Shown in pieces: positions 18,666 to 29,086 of a DNA stretch of 64,000 bases (position 1 is its first letter; each line of letters opens with the position of its first letter). The DNA is from Mesorhizobium sp. GbtcB19 (lineage in GTDB: Bacteria; Pseudomonadota; Alphaproteobacteria; Rhizobiales; Rhizobiaceae). Below the pieces are notes generated by a model. That model ran no database searches. It was given only the letters and a program-made list of their open reading frames with translations, and was not told where the DNA came from. Location of the stretch: NCBI RefSeq assembly GCF_019091085.1, contig NZ_JAGXJY010000002.1:407683-471682 (forward strand), read 5' to 3'. A program made the position numbers and the translations under genes.

Positions 18666-18956
18666 TTGATCCGGCACATCGTTTTCTTCAGCGTGCGGCG
18701 CAAGGAAGATGTCGAAGCTGTGCGCTCGGGCCTGCTGGCGCTCGGCAAGATCCCGCACTCGAAGCATTTCGAGGTGACGCTCAACACCAAGGTCGATCTG
18801 TTCTCAAACGCTATCGACTTGGTTGTCTATGCCGAATTCGAGGACGAGGCAGCCCTTACCGCTTACAAGGCGCATCCGATTTATGCCGATACGACCAGCA
18901 AGGTGAAGCCGATGCGCGAGTTGCGCTATTCGGCGGATGTCGTGGCCGCCGCCTGA
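18666..18956 (+). CDS. Dabb (stress-responsive A/B barrel) family protein
   Basis: A 96-residue dimeric alpha/beta-barrel protein: IRHIVFFSVRRKED at the start, then the central helix EAVRSGLLALGKIPHSKHFEV and AIDLVVYAEFEDEAALTAYKAHP. The start is taken as TTG at 18666 because GGAGG lies 5 nt upstream, and the family begins (M)IRHIV. Function is unresolved for most Dabb proteins. Confidence 0.82.
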   Translation: MIRHIVFFSVRRKEDVEAVRSGLLALGKIPHSKHFEVTLNTKVDLFSNAIDLVVYAEFEDEAALTAYKAHPIYADTTSKVKPMRELRYSADVVAAA

Positions 18957-19024
18957 ACCTGCGAAGCGCTCCGTCGATAGGGTACTCTTGAACCGCCGGC
19001 CGGAATGGGGCACACCGCGCCGGC

Positions 19025-19900
19025 ATGATCAAAACGCACGCTCATCCGCTCGACCATCTGGTGTTGCCGACCGCAAGCCTGGATTTCGTGCGGGCGCGCC
19101 TGACCGCGATCGGCTTCGTCGTCGCACCGGTGGGCGTCCATCCCTTCGGCACCGAGAACGCCTGTGTCTTTCTCGCTGACGGCACCTATCTCGAGCCGCT
19201 TGCCATCGGCAACGAACAGACAGCGGACCGCGCCATAGGCGAGGGCAATGTCTTCGTCGCGCGCGACCGTCTTTACCGCCAGACCCTTGGCGATGAAGGT
19301 TTTTCCGCTGTCGTCCTCGCAACCGCCAATGCCGATGCCGATCATGCTCGCTACGTCGAAACCGGCCTGTCGGCCGGCGAGATGCTGAGCTTCTCGCGCG
19401 CCTTCACCGACGCGAACGGCAAAAGCGACACGGCTTCCTTCAAGCTGGCCTTCATATCCGACAAAGAGGCCGATGAAGCCTTCCTGTTCGCTTGCCAGCG
19501 GAACAACGCGCCGAACATCGACCGGACCGCTCTGCAGGCGCATGCCAACGGCGTGACCGGTATTCTCGAAATCATCGCCGTCAGCGACAGGCCGGCCGCG
19601 CAGATCGGATTGATCGCAACCGCCGCCGAAGCGGATGCGAGCGGTGGCGATGCGGTGCGGTTGCCGAATGCGATCCTCAACGTTCTCTCGTCTGAGGACT
19701 ACGGCTTGCGCTTTGGCCTGACGGTCGCGCCGTCGCCGGATCTGCGCTTCAGCGCCATCGTTTTCTCGGTTCGCGACAGGCCCGCCGCTAGGCGCCTGCT
19801 TGCGGACAACGCGATCCGACACAACATGAGCGGCAATGATATCGTCGTTGCGCCGGCGCCCGGGCAGGGTGCCGCCTTCATCTTCCGGGAGATCCCATGA
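19025..19900 (+). CDS. VOC family protein (glyoxalase-like)
   Basis: A 291-residue protein with two vicinal-oxygen-chelate-like modules. The first starts LDHLVLPTASLDFVRARLTA with FGTENACVFLADGTYLEPLA. The second, near residue 175, includes ILEIIAVSDRP. The metal-ligand His and Glu positions are partly recognisable (DHLV, YLEPL). The substrate is unknown. It overlaps kdsA by 4 bp (ATGA), so the two are translationally coupled. Confidence 0.8.
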   Translation: MIKTHAHPLDHLVLPTASLDFVRARLTAIGFVVAPVGVHPFGTENACVFLADGTYLEPLAIGNEQTADRAIGEGNVFVARDRLYRQTLGDEGFSAVVLATANADADHARYVETGLSAGEMLSFSRAFTDANGKSDTASFKLAFISDKEADEAFLFACQRNNAPNIDRTALQAHANGVTGILEIIAVSDRPAAQIGLIATAAEADASGGDAVRLPNAILNVLSSEDYGLRFGLTVAPSPDLRFSAIVFSVRDRPAARRLLADNAIRHNMSGNDIVVAPAPGQGAAFIFREIP

Positions 19901-20742
19901 GCAAGCCCTTGGCGCCCAATGCATCGGTAACCGTCGGCAAGGTCGTCTTCGCCAACAATGCGCCGCTGTCGCTGATCGCCGGCCCGTGCCAGCTTGAATC
20001 GCGCCAGCACGCTTTCGACATGGCCGGCGCGCTGAAGGAATTGACGCAACGGCTGGGCATCGGCCTCGTCTACAAGACGAGCTACGACAAGGCCAACCGC
20101 ACCTCGCTGTCGGCGACGCGCGGCGCCGGCCTCGACGCGGCGATGCCGATCTTCGACGATTTGCGCAAGGCGTTCGGCCTTCCGGTGCTGACCGACGTCC
20201 ACACCGAGGAGCAGTGCGCGATCGTCGCCCCGCATGTCGATGTCCTGCAGATCCCCGCCTTCCTGTCGCGCCAGACCGACATGCTCGTCGCCGCCGCCAA
20301 GACCGGCAAGGTCATCAATGTGAAGAAGGGCCAGTTCCTCGCGCCCTGGGACATGAAGAACGTCGTCGCCAAGATCACCGGTTCCGGCAATCCGAACGTA
20401 CTCACCACGGAGCGCGGCGCCTCCTTCGGCTACAATACGCTGGTCTCGGACATGCGCGCGCTGCCGATCATGGCCGAGATCGGCGCTCCGGTGATCTTCG
20501 ACGCCACCCATTCGGTGCAGCAGCCGGGCGGGCAGGGCGGCTCGTCGGGCGGCGAGCGCCGCTTCGTCGCGACTCTGGCGCGCGCGGCCGTTGCCGTCGG
20601 CGTCGCCGGCGTCTTCATCGAAACCCATCAGGATCCGGACAATTCGACATCTTCCGATGGACCGAACATGGTGCCGCTGAAGGACATGCCGGCGCTGCTG
20701 GAAAGGCTGATGGCCTTCGACCGCATCGCCAAGGGGCACTAA
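19897..20742 (+). CDS. kdsA: 3-deoxy-8-phosphooctulonate synthase (KDO-8-P synthase)
   Basis: A 281-residue aldolase that condenses phosphoenolpyruvate and arabinose-5-phosphate to KDO-8-phosphate for the LPS inner core. Signature segments: LIAGPCQLES, YKTSYDKANRTS, VLTDVHTEEQC, VNVKKGQFLAP-like VINVKKGQFLAPWDM, and DATHSVQQPGGQGGSSGG. The cysteine in AGPCQLES is characteristic of the KDO8PS/DAHPS family. kdsA lies upstream of eno as in many Rhizobiales, here with four small genes between. Confidence 0.96.
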   Translation: MSKPLAPNASVTVGKVVFANNAPLSLIAGPCQLESRQHAFDMAGALKELTQRLGIGLVYKTSYDKANRTSLSATRGAGLDAAMPIFDDLRKAFGLPVLTDVHTEEQCAIVAPHVDVLQIPAFLSRQTDMLVAAAKTGKVINVKKGQFLAPWDMKNVVAKITGSGNPNVLTTERGASFGYNTLVSDMRALPIMAEIGAPVIFDATHSVQQPGGQGGSSGGERRFVATLARAAVAVGVAGVFIETHQDPDNSTSSDGPNMVPLKDMPALLERLMAFDRIAKGH

Positions 20743-20754
20743 GTCTCGCTCATG

Positions 20755-21471
20755 TCATTCGCCGTGACCCGCGCCAGTCATGTCAATTGCGAAGACAGCG
20801 TAGTAATTCAGCCCGGGCATCGGAGCGCTGACGGTCAGTATCCATCGCACATTGCCATGGACCCGTTCATAGATCGGCGGCCCTTTCGAGGGTAGCGCGT
20901 CCGGCGGAATCTGGAAGGCGAGGGGAATACCGGTGCTCGACCGGACCGATGTACTAGGCACGACGATCGTTTCGCGCCATTTGAGCTCGTCCTTGTAGGT
21001 CGATTTTTGCGCTCCGCTGGTACTCACGATCGGTCCACCGACCCGATAGGTGCGGATGCACTTCAGTTGCACGGTGTAGTCGCCGCTCGGAGCCAGATCG
21101 CGGCTCGAGCGCACCGTACCTTCGAAGCGCCCTCCGGGCACCGCGGTTCCAGCCATCAGTGTCGTCGTACCGAACTTGCGAAACCGCAAGGTGTCGCGGA
21201 TCGCCTTCAGCAACGCGTAGAACGCGATGGCGACGAAGACGACGGGGATGAAGACAAGCGGATTGAATTCGCGATCCGTGACGTCGAAGTTGAGCGGGAG
21301 TTCGAAATACCAGACGATCAATACGCCGATCAGGCCCATGCCGCCGGCAAAGAAATATCCGGTGGACGCATTGGCGGCGTTGGCGTCGACCACCGGCGCC
21401 GGCGCCTGCATGGTCGTCTGCCGCCGATTGCGCGTGCCGCCCATCGCCACTCCCTGACGTGACAATGCCAT
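20755..21471 (-). CDS. Hypothetical membrane protein with two transmembrane helices
   Basis: A 238-residue protein not assigned to a family. Two transmembrane helices sit at about residues 38-58 (TGYFFAGGMGLIGVLIVWYF) and 72-92 (LVFIPVVFVAIAFYALL), followed by a soluble region of about 140 residues. That region is rich in beta strands (GTVRSSRDLAPSGDYTVQLK ... IPLAFQIPPDALPSKGPPIY ... WILTVSAPMP) and looks like an arrestin or DUF3592-type beta sandwich. It is convergent with kdsA, 12 bp apart. Real by codon pattern and domain layout; function unknown. Confidence 0.75.
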   Translation of the reverse strand: MALSRQGVAMGGTRNRRQTTMQAPAPVVDANAANASTGYFFAGGMGLIGVLIVWYFELPLNFDVTDREFNPLVFIPVVFVAIAFYALLKAIRDTLRFRKFGTTTLMAGTAVPGGRFEGTVRSSRDLAPSGDYTVQLKCIRTYRVGGPIVSTSGAQKSTYKDELKWRETIVVPSTSVRSSTGIPLAFQIPPDALPSKGPPIYERVHGNVRWILTVSAPMPGLNYYAVFAIDMTGAGHGE

Positions 21472-21579
21472 GCCGTGCGCCGCTGTGACAATGGCGAGGC
21501 CGCATCCGCTAAGCTTGTCGTGAAGGGTGGCCGGCTATAGGCTTGGCCCCGTAACTGAGCGTCTTGGCAGGAGGAAGCC

Positions 21580-21786
21580 ATGTCCGTTGCCCGTGTCACC
21601 GAAATCACGTCGTCGTCCAAGAAGAGCTTTCAGGATGCCATCGAGAAGGGCATCGCGCGCGCCTCAAAGACGCTGAAGAATGTCGAGGGCGCCTGGATCC
21701 AGGACCAGAAGATCGTCGTCGAGGACGGCAAGATCGCTGCCTACCGCGTCAATATGAAGGTCACCTTCATCCTTACCGACAGCTGA
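21580..21786 (+). CDS. Dodecin family flavin-binding protein
   Basis: A 68-residue dodecin, a dodecameric flavin-storage/buffer protein. It matches the family along its length: VARVTEITSSSKKSFQDAIE, GIARASKTLKNVEGAW (the W is the flavin-stacking residue) and IAAYRVNMKVTFIL. GGAGG lies 6 nt before the ATG. It stands alone in front of the PRC-barrel gene, 70 bp away. Confidence 0.93.
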   Translation: MSVARVTEITSSSKKSFQDAIEKGIARASKTLKNVEGAWIQDQKIVVEDGKIAAYRVNMKVTFILTDS

Positions 21787-21856
21787 GCTGCAAGCCGGAA
21801 CTTTCGTCCGCGCCCCTCATTGTCACCGTATCGCAACGACAAAGAGGAGCACCACC

Positions 21857-22222
21857 ATGACCACCCCGTCCGGGCACACCGAAGCCATTGCCGCCTCGCG
21901 CGTCATCGGCACCTCCGTCTATAATGCCGAGGGCAAGAGCATCGGCAGCATCGAGGACGTCATGCTCGACAAGATGTCGAACGGCATCATGTTCGCCGTG
22001 ATCGGCTTCGGCGGCTTTCTCGGCATGGGCGAGAAGTACCACGCGGTTCCGTGGGCGACCCTCGACTATGACGAGAATCAAGGCGGCTACGTCGTGCCAT
22101 TCACCAAGGAGCAGCTGCAGGCCGCGCCCGCATACTCGATCAAGGAGCTGACCGGTTCCGACGGCGAAGCCGCTCGCGATGCCTCATTCCAGTACTACCA
22201 TGTGAAGCCCTACTGGCATTGA
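21857..22222 (+). CDS. PRC-barrel domain protein
   Basis: A 121-residue protein with one PRC-barrel domain (about residues 15-75: SRVIGTSVYNAEGKSIGSIE, VIGFGGFLGMGEKYHAVPW). PRC-barrel proteins of this size are common in rhizobia and are often stress-induced, but no specific role can be given. AGAGGAG precedes the ATG. It shares a bidirectional terminator with the convergent small lipoprotein gene. Confidence 0.87.
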   Translation: MTTPSGHTEAIAASRVIGTSVYNAEGKSIGSIEDVMLDKMSNGIMFAVIGFGGFLGMGEKYHAVPWATLDYDENQGGYVVPFTKEQLQAAPAYSIKELTGSDGEAARDASFQYYHVKPYWH

Positions 22223-22246
22223 TGGCTGGTGGCGCGCTGAAAACGA

Positions 22247-22272
22247 AAGGCCCCGGGCAAAGCCGGGGCCTT
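22247..22272. terminator. Bidirectional terminator between PRC-barrel and lipoprotein genes
   Basis: A perfect 10-bp stem AAGGCCCCGG / CCGGGGCCTT with a 6-nt loop, placed between two convergent genes. Only short T-runs lie on either side, but the stem ends supply T on both strands. Confidence 0.78.
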
Positions 22273-22284
22273 CGACGTTTTGAA

Positions 22285-22407
22285 CTACTCCGCCGCGTAG
22301 AGCGGTGACAGCTGCATTGATCTCTGCTGGGGCTTCTGGCTGTCGCAGGACGTCAGGAACGCCGCCGCGATCAGGAACAAACTCACGATACCGCTCAACT
22401 GGGACAT
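22285..22407 (-). CDS. 40-residue putative small lipoprotein
   Basis: A 40-residue frame starting MSQLSGIVSLFLIAAAFLTSC. It has a hydrophobic signal of about 15 residues and a lipobox-like LTSC, then a short polar tail ending SPLYAAE. A strong AGGAGGAG ribosome site lies 8-9 nt upstream of the ATG at 22407, which supports translation. Entericidin-like small lipoproteins are similar in size, but no homology is claimed. Convergent with the PRC-barrel gene. Confidence 0.7.
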   Translation of the reverse strand: MSQLSGIVSLFLIAAAFLTSCDSQKPQQRSMQLSPLYAAE

Positions 22408-22565
22408 GGCGAAACTCCTCCTGTTTCGCCCCGCGCGAACGCGACCATAGACGAGAAGACCGCGCGGCGCGCATGACTTATGATGACAGAAATTTGCGCT
22501 TCGTGAATCCCGCCCGCGGCAATAATTGCGGGCGCGCCGATTGCCTTTTGCTCCGCTTTGGCTAA

Positions 22566-23882
<1,317 letters not shown>

Positions 23883-23904
23883 TCAGCCTGGTCGAACGTT
23901 TCGA

Positions 23905-23932
23905 AAAGGGCGGGGTTATTCCCGCCCTTTTT
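23905..23932 (+). terminator. Terminator of enolase
   Basis: A perfect 10-bp stem AAAGGGCGGG / CCCGCCCTTT with a 6-nt loop, running into TTTTT, 22 bp after the eno stop. Confidence 0.92.
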
Positions 23933-24037
23933 CGTTTCCGGACATCCCGGATCGGGCCGCCTGTAACCGTCCATTAAGCACAATCGGGCGAAATACGACT
24001 CATGGTCGCTTGCGTTCGCGGCCGCGAGGGTTCGGGT

Positions 24038-24361
24038 ATGTGGACACGTCAGCACAAGCAGAGAAACACCGGCAGGCTGATCATTCCCTCGCTCTGCGTG
24101 CTCTTCCTGGCCTATTTCGGCTTCCACGCCTATCACGGTGAATTCGGCATCTATTCCAAATACCGGCTTGAAGCCCGCAAGGTCGAATTGCAGGCGCAAC
24201 TCGATGCCGTCAAGGCGCGCCGGATCGACTTCGAGCGCCGCGTGCAGCTGATGCATGAGGGCACGCTGGAGAAGGATATGCTTGACGAGCAGGCCCGAAA
24301 GGCGCTCAATCTCTCCCAACCCGACGAAATCACCATCATGCTGCCCGTCTCGACGAAATAA
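24038..24361 (+). CDS. ftsB: Septum formation initiator family protein (FtsB-like)
   Basis: A 107-residue bitopic membrane protein of the FtsB/DivIC family, expected to act in the FtsQLB division complex. A short basic cytoplasmic N-terminus (WTRQHKQRNTGR) is followed by one transmembrane helix (LIIPSLCVLFLAYFGFHAY, residues 14-32) and a periplasmic coiled coil (LEARKVELQAQLDAVKARR). It then has the family-typical HEGTLEKDMLDEQARKALNL. The start at 24038 follows GAGGG; a longer frame begins at 24002 but adds an unlikely leader. Its place between eno and pdhA is conserved. Confidence 0.87.
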   Translation: MWTRQHKQRNTGRLIIPSLCVLFLAYFGFHAYHGEFGIYSKYRLEARKVELQAQLDAVKARRIDFERRVQLMHEGTLEKDMLDEQARKALNLSQPDEITIMLPVSTK

Positions 24362-24409
24362 CCGAATTTCGGTTAATCGTTGTTATTCGCAATGATTCTA
24401 ATCGCTTAG

Positions 24410-24432
24410 ATGCATGCCAGCCATGCATTTTT
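24410..24432 (+). terminator. Possible terminator of ftsB, within an ATGCAT-rich region
   Basis: A perfect 7-bp stem ATGCATG / CATGCAT with a 5-nt loop, followed by TTTTTC, 49 bp after ftsB. Two further ATGCAT/TGCATG copies lie downstream before pdhA, so the hairpin may instead be part of an operator. Confidence 0.5.
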
Positions 24433-24536
24433 CAGCATGGCGCAATGCATCCTTGCATGTTAGCTTCTCGCAAATCGGTGGGGAGGCGATCGATCTCCCT
24501 GAATGTCCGCAAAGAGACGCCAACAGGGAGTGACGC

Positions 24537-25574
24537 ATGGCCACCGCCGCCAAAAAAGCGCCCGCCAAATCCAGATCCGACAAACAGCATAATCTGTCAG
24601 CGCCCAAGCCGGCCGATTTCACCAAGGAAGACGAGCTTTCCGCCTATAGGCATATGCTCCTGATCCGCCGCTTCGAGGAGAAGGCCGGCCAGCTCTACGG
24701 CATGGGCTTCATCGGCGGCTTCTGCCACCTCTATATCGGCCAGGAGGCCGTCGTCACCGGCATGAAGATGGCGCTGATCGAAGGCGACCAGATGATCACC
24801 GCCTATCGCGACCACGGCCACATGCTGGCAATGGAGCTGTCGCCGCGCGGCGTCATGGCCGAGCTCACCGGGCGCCGCGGCGGCCTGTCGAAGGGCAAGG
24901 GCGGCTCCATGCACATGTTCTCCAAGGAGAAGCATTTCTACGGCGGCCACGGCATCGTCGGCGCGCAGGTGTCGCTCGGCACCGGCCTCGCCTTCGCCAA
25001 CCGCTACCGCGACAACAAGAATGTTTCGCTGACCTATTTCGGCGACGGCGCCGCCAATCAGGGCCAGGTCTATGAAAGCTTCAACATGGCCTCGCTGTGG
25101 AAGCTGCCGGTGATCTACATCATCGAGAACAACCGCTACGCCATGGGTACTTCCGTGTCGCGCTCGTCGGCCGAGACCGATTTCTCGCATCGCGGCGCTT
25201 CCTTCAAGATCCCCGGCATTCAGGTCGACGGCATGGATGTGCGCGCCGTGAAGTCGGCGGCCGACCTCGCCACCGAATGGTGCCGTGCCGGCAACGGCCC
25301 GCTGATCCTCGAAATGCAGACCTACCGCTACCGCGGCCACTCGATGTCCGACCCGGCAAAATACCGCTCCAAGGAAGAAGTGCAGAAGATGCGCTCCGAG
25401 CACGACCCGATCGAGCAGGTCAGGGCGCGCTTGCTCGACAAGAAATGGGCGAGCGAGGACGAGCTCAAGGCCATCGACAAGGAAGTCCGCGACATCGTCG
25501 CCGACGCCGCCGAATTCGCCCAGCACGACGCGGAGCCGGATCCGTCCGAGCTCTGGACCGACATCGTACTCTAA
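24537..25574 (+). CDS. pdhA: Pyruvate dehydrogenase E1 component, alpha subunit
   Basis: A 345-residue thiamine-diphosphate subunit of the pyruvate dehydrogenase complex, which decarboxylates pyruvate and passes the acetyl group to the E2 lipoyl domain. Motifs: GFCHLYIGQEAVVTG, YRDHGHMLA, KGKGGSMHMFS, and the ThDP motif GDGAANQGQVYESFNMA ending ENN. The phosphorylation-loop-like YRYRGHSMSDPAKYR is present. An Ala/Lys-rich N-terminal 25 residues precedes the fold. It is first in the pdhA-pdhB-orf-pdhC cluster; the start follows GGGAGTGACGC. Confidence 0.97.
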   Translation: MATAAKKAPAKSRSDKQHNLSAPKPADFTKEDELSAYRHMLLIRRFEEKAGQLYGMGFIGGFCHLYIGQEAVVTGMKMALIEGDQMITAYRDHGHMLAMELSPRGVMAELTGRRGGLSKGKGGSMHMFSKEKHFYGGHGIVGAQVSLGTGLAFANRYRDNKNVSLTYFGDGAANQGQVYESFNMASLWKLPVIYIIENNRYAMGTSVSRSSAETDFSHRGASFKIPGIQVDGMDVRAVKSAADLATEWCRAGNGPLILEMQTYRYRGHSMSDPAKYRSKEEVQKMRSEHDPIEQVRARLLDKKWASEDELKAIDKEVRDIVADAAEFAQHDAEPDPSELWTDIVL

Positions 25575-25589
25575 GGAGAGGGCAAGGAC

Positions 25590-26981
<1,392 letters not shown>

Positions 26982-26993
26982 GAGACAACGCGG

Positions 26994-27281
26994 ATGCCGT
27001 CTCTCTGGGTTCTGGCCGCCGTCATTGTACCTACCGTTGCAGTGGCCTTCTTGGTGCGCTCGGTAACCGGGAAGTTCGACGCGATTTTGTTGATGCTGAG
27101 CGGTGCTGCTTCGCTCGTCCTGGCAGTTGTTGCGACCGGCTCCGCGCAGGTCGATCAAACCGGTGGCATGATGAGCCTCGAAATGAGCAAAAGCAGCTTC
27201 CATTTCGGGGTCCTGCCGCCGGTATTCATCGTCGCCACGCTGACCGTCATGCGCGGCCTGTTCAAATTCATTCAGGAGTGA
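26994..27281 (+). CDS. Small membrane protein inserted between pdhB and pdhC
   Basis: A 95-residue hydrophobic protein with about three transmembrane segments (WVLAAVIVPTVAVAFLV, AILLMLSGAASLVLAVVA, and LPPVFIVATLTVMRGLF). No family is recognised. It fits tightly in the pdh cluster: 12 bp after pdhB and 3 bp before pdhC, with its last codons providing the AGGAG of pdhC, so it is certainly co-transcribed. Its base composition looks lower in GC than the flanking genes. An insertion between E1 beta and E2 is unusual. Confidence 0.72.
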   Translation: MPSLWVLAAVIVPTVAVAFLVRSVTGKFDAILLMLSGAASLVLAVVATGSAQVDQTGGMMSLEMSKSSFHFGVLPPVFIVATLTVMRGLFKFIQE

Positions 27282-27284
27282 GCG

Positions 27285-28646
27285 ATGCCAATCAATATCA
27301 CCATGCCGGCGCTTTCGCCCACGATGGAAGAGGGCAATCTTTCCAAGTGGCTGGTCAAGGAAGGCGATAAGGTCTCGCCGGGCGACGTGATCGCCGAGAT
27401 CGAGACCGACAAGGCGACGATGGAAGTCGAAGCCGTCGATGAAGGCACGGTCGCCAAGCTGGTCGTTCCCGCCGGCACCGAAGGCGTCAAGGTCAACGCC
27501 CTGATCGCCATTCTGGCCGGCGAGGGCGAGGATGCCGGCGCCGCCGCCAAGGCCGGCGGCGACGCCGCGCCCAAGGCCGAGGCACCGAAGGCCGAGGTGC
27601 CCAAGGAAGCGCCGAAGCCGGCTGCAGCCGCTGCGGCGCCCGCACCTGCCAAGGCCGAGTCCGCTCCGGTTGCGAATGGCCACGCCGGCGGCGAACGCGT
27701 CTTCGCATCGCCATTGGCCCGTCGCATCGCCAAGGATGCCGGCGTCGATGTTTCCGCCGTGACAGGCACCGGCCCGCATGGCCGCGTCGTCAAGGCCGAT
27801 GTCGAGGCGGCGATCTCTTCCGGCGGCGCGAAGGCACCTGCAGCCAAGGCTCCGGCCGGCGCGCCTCCCGCAGCTCCGGCCCCTGCGCCGAAGCCGATGT
27901 CGGACGACCAGGTGCTGAAGCTGTTCGCCGAAGGCTCCTACGAGCTCGTGCCGCACGACAACATGCGCAAGACCATTGCGCGGCGTCTGGTCGAGGCGAA
28001 ATCCACCATCCCGCATTTCTACCTGACGCTGGACTGCGAGCTCGACGCGCTGCTCGCGCTGCGCACGCAGTTGAATGCCGCCGCGCCGACGAAGAAGACG
28101 GAAAAAGGCGAGGCCCCGGCCTACAAGCTCTCGGTCAACGACATGGTGATCAAGGCGATGGCCATGGCGCTGATGGCGGTGCCGGATGCGAACGCGTCGT
28201 GGACCGACAGCGCCATGGTCAAACACAAGCACGCCGATGTCGGCGTCGCCGTCTCGATCCCCGGCGGCCTGATCACGCCGATCATCCGCCACGCCGATGA
28301 AAAGACGCTGTCCACCATCTCCAACGAGATGAAGGACCTTGCCAGCCGCGCCCGCAGCCGCAAGCTGAAGCCGGAAGAGTACCAGGGCGGCACGACGGCG
28401 GTGTCCAATCTCGGCATGTTCGGCATCAAGGATTTTGCCGCCGTCATCAACCCGCCGCATGCGACGATCCTGGCGGTCGGCGCGGGCGAGCAGCGGGCGG
28501 TGGTGAAGAATGGCGAGATCAAGATCGCCAACGTGATGTCGGTGACGTTGTCCACCGATCACCGTGCCGTCGACGGGGCGCTTGGCGCCGAACTCCTCGG
28601 CGCCTTCAAGCGCATGATCGAAAACCCGATGGGCATGCTGGTCTAA
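27285..28646 (+). CDS. pdhC: Pyruvate dehydrogenase E2 (dihydrolipoamide acetyltransferase)
   Basis: A 453-residue core subunit of the pyruvate dehydrogenase complex. Order: lipoyl domain (1-80, lysine in [10 protein letters not shown]), Ala/Pro-rich linker, peripheral-subunit-binding domain (about 142-180: RVFASPLARRIAKDAGV, GTGPHGRVVKADVE), second linker, and catalytic acetyltransferase domain from about 215. The active-site block STDHRAVDGALGAELL lies near the C-terminus. The first 80 residues are almost the same as the lipoyl domain of PdhB, which suggests duplication or gene conversion between them. Confidence 0.97.
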   Translation: MPINITMPALSPTMEEGNLSKWLVKEGDKVSPGDVIAEIETDKATMEVEAVDEGTVAKLVVPAGTEGVKVNALIAILAGEGEDAGAAAKAGGDAAPKAEAPKAEVPKEAPKPAAAAAAPAPAKAESAPVANGHAGGERVFASPLARRIAKDAGVDVSAVTGTGPHGRVVKADVEAAISSGGAKAPAAKAPAGAPPAAPAPAPKPMSDDQVLKLFAEGSYELVPHDNMRKTIARRLVEAKSTIPHFYLTLDCELDALLALRTQLNAAAPTKKTEKGEAPAYKLSVNDMVIKAMAMALMAVPDANASWTDSAMVKHKHADVGVAVSIPGGLITPIIRHADEKTLSTISNEMKDLASRARSRKLKPEEYQGGTTAVSNLGMFGIKDFAAVINPPHATILAVGAGEQRAVVKNGEIKIANVMSVTLSTDHRAVDGALGAELLGAFKRMIENPMGMLV

Positions 28647-28660
28647 GAAGGGAAAAGGCG

Positions 28661-29086
28661 GTGCGGAAATTCTTCACCAGCCTTTTCGCCTTCGTCCTTT
28701 CCGGTTTCGCCGGCGGGCTGGTGGTTCAGGAACTGGCCGTGCTCACCGGTGCGACGGAAGAATACATTCTGGTCTTCGCGGCGACGGTGATGATCCTCAT
28801 CGTCGTGACGATCGGCTTCTTTCTGGTCCAGTTCCGCGCCGAGCCGATCCGGGCGGTCGACCGGATGGCCTGGTGGCTGCTTGCTATCTTCGCGATCATC
28901 CTGGTCGCGCTCGCCGGCTGGACGTTCTCGGTGCCGGCCGAGAACCGGGCGACCGCAAGTGACCTGTCGATTATTGCCGGGCTGATCCTGCCCGGCGTCG
29001 TGGCCATCGTCGTGCAATGGCTGTTCGTGCGCTGGCGGCTAAAACGTTCTCCAGCGGGGTTTGGTAGAAGCGGGGCAAAAGCGTGA
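28661..29086 (+). CDS. Hypothetical membrane protein with four transmembrane helices
   Basis: A 141-residue protein with four predicted helices (FTSLFAFVLSGFAGGLVV, YILVFAATVMILIVVTIGFF, WWLLAIFAIILVALAGWTF, IIAGLILPGVVAIVVQWLF) and a basic C-terminus. It starts with GTG after AAGGGAAAAGG. It lies 14 bp after pdhC and overlaps the SGNH hydrolase start by 4 bp, so it belongs to the pdh transcript. No family or function is recognised. Confidence 0.75.
   Translation: MRKFFTSLFAFVLSGFAGGLVVQELAVLTGATEEYILVFAATVMILIVVTIGFFLVQFRAEPIRAVDRMAWWLLAIFAIILVALAGWTFSVPAENRATASDLSIIAGLILPGVVAIVVQWLFVRWRLKRSPAGFGRSGAKA

Noticed and set aside
20214..20831. 205-codon plus-strand frame overlapping kdsA
   Set aside because: Shifted frame of kdsA, rich in Arg and Gly, without homology.
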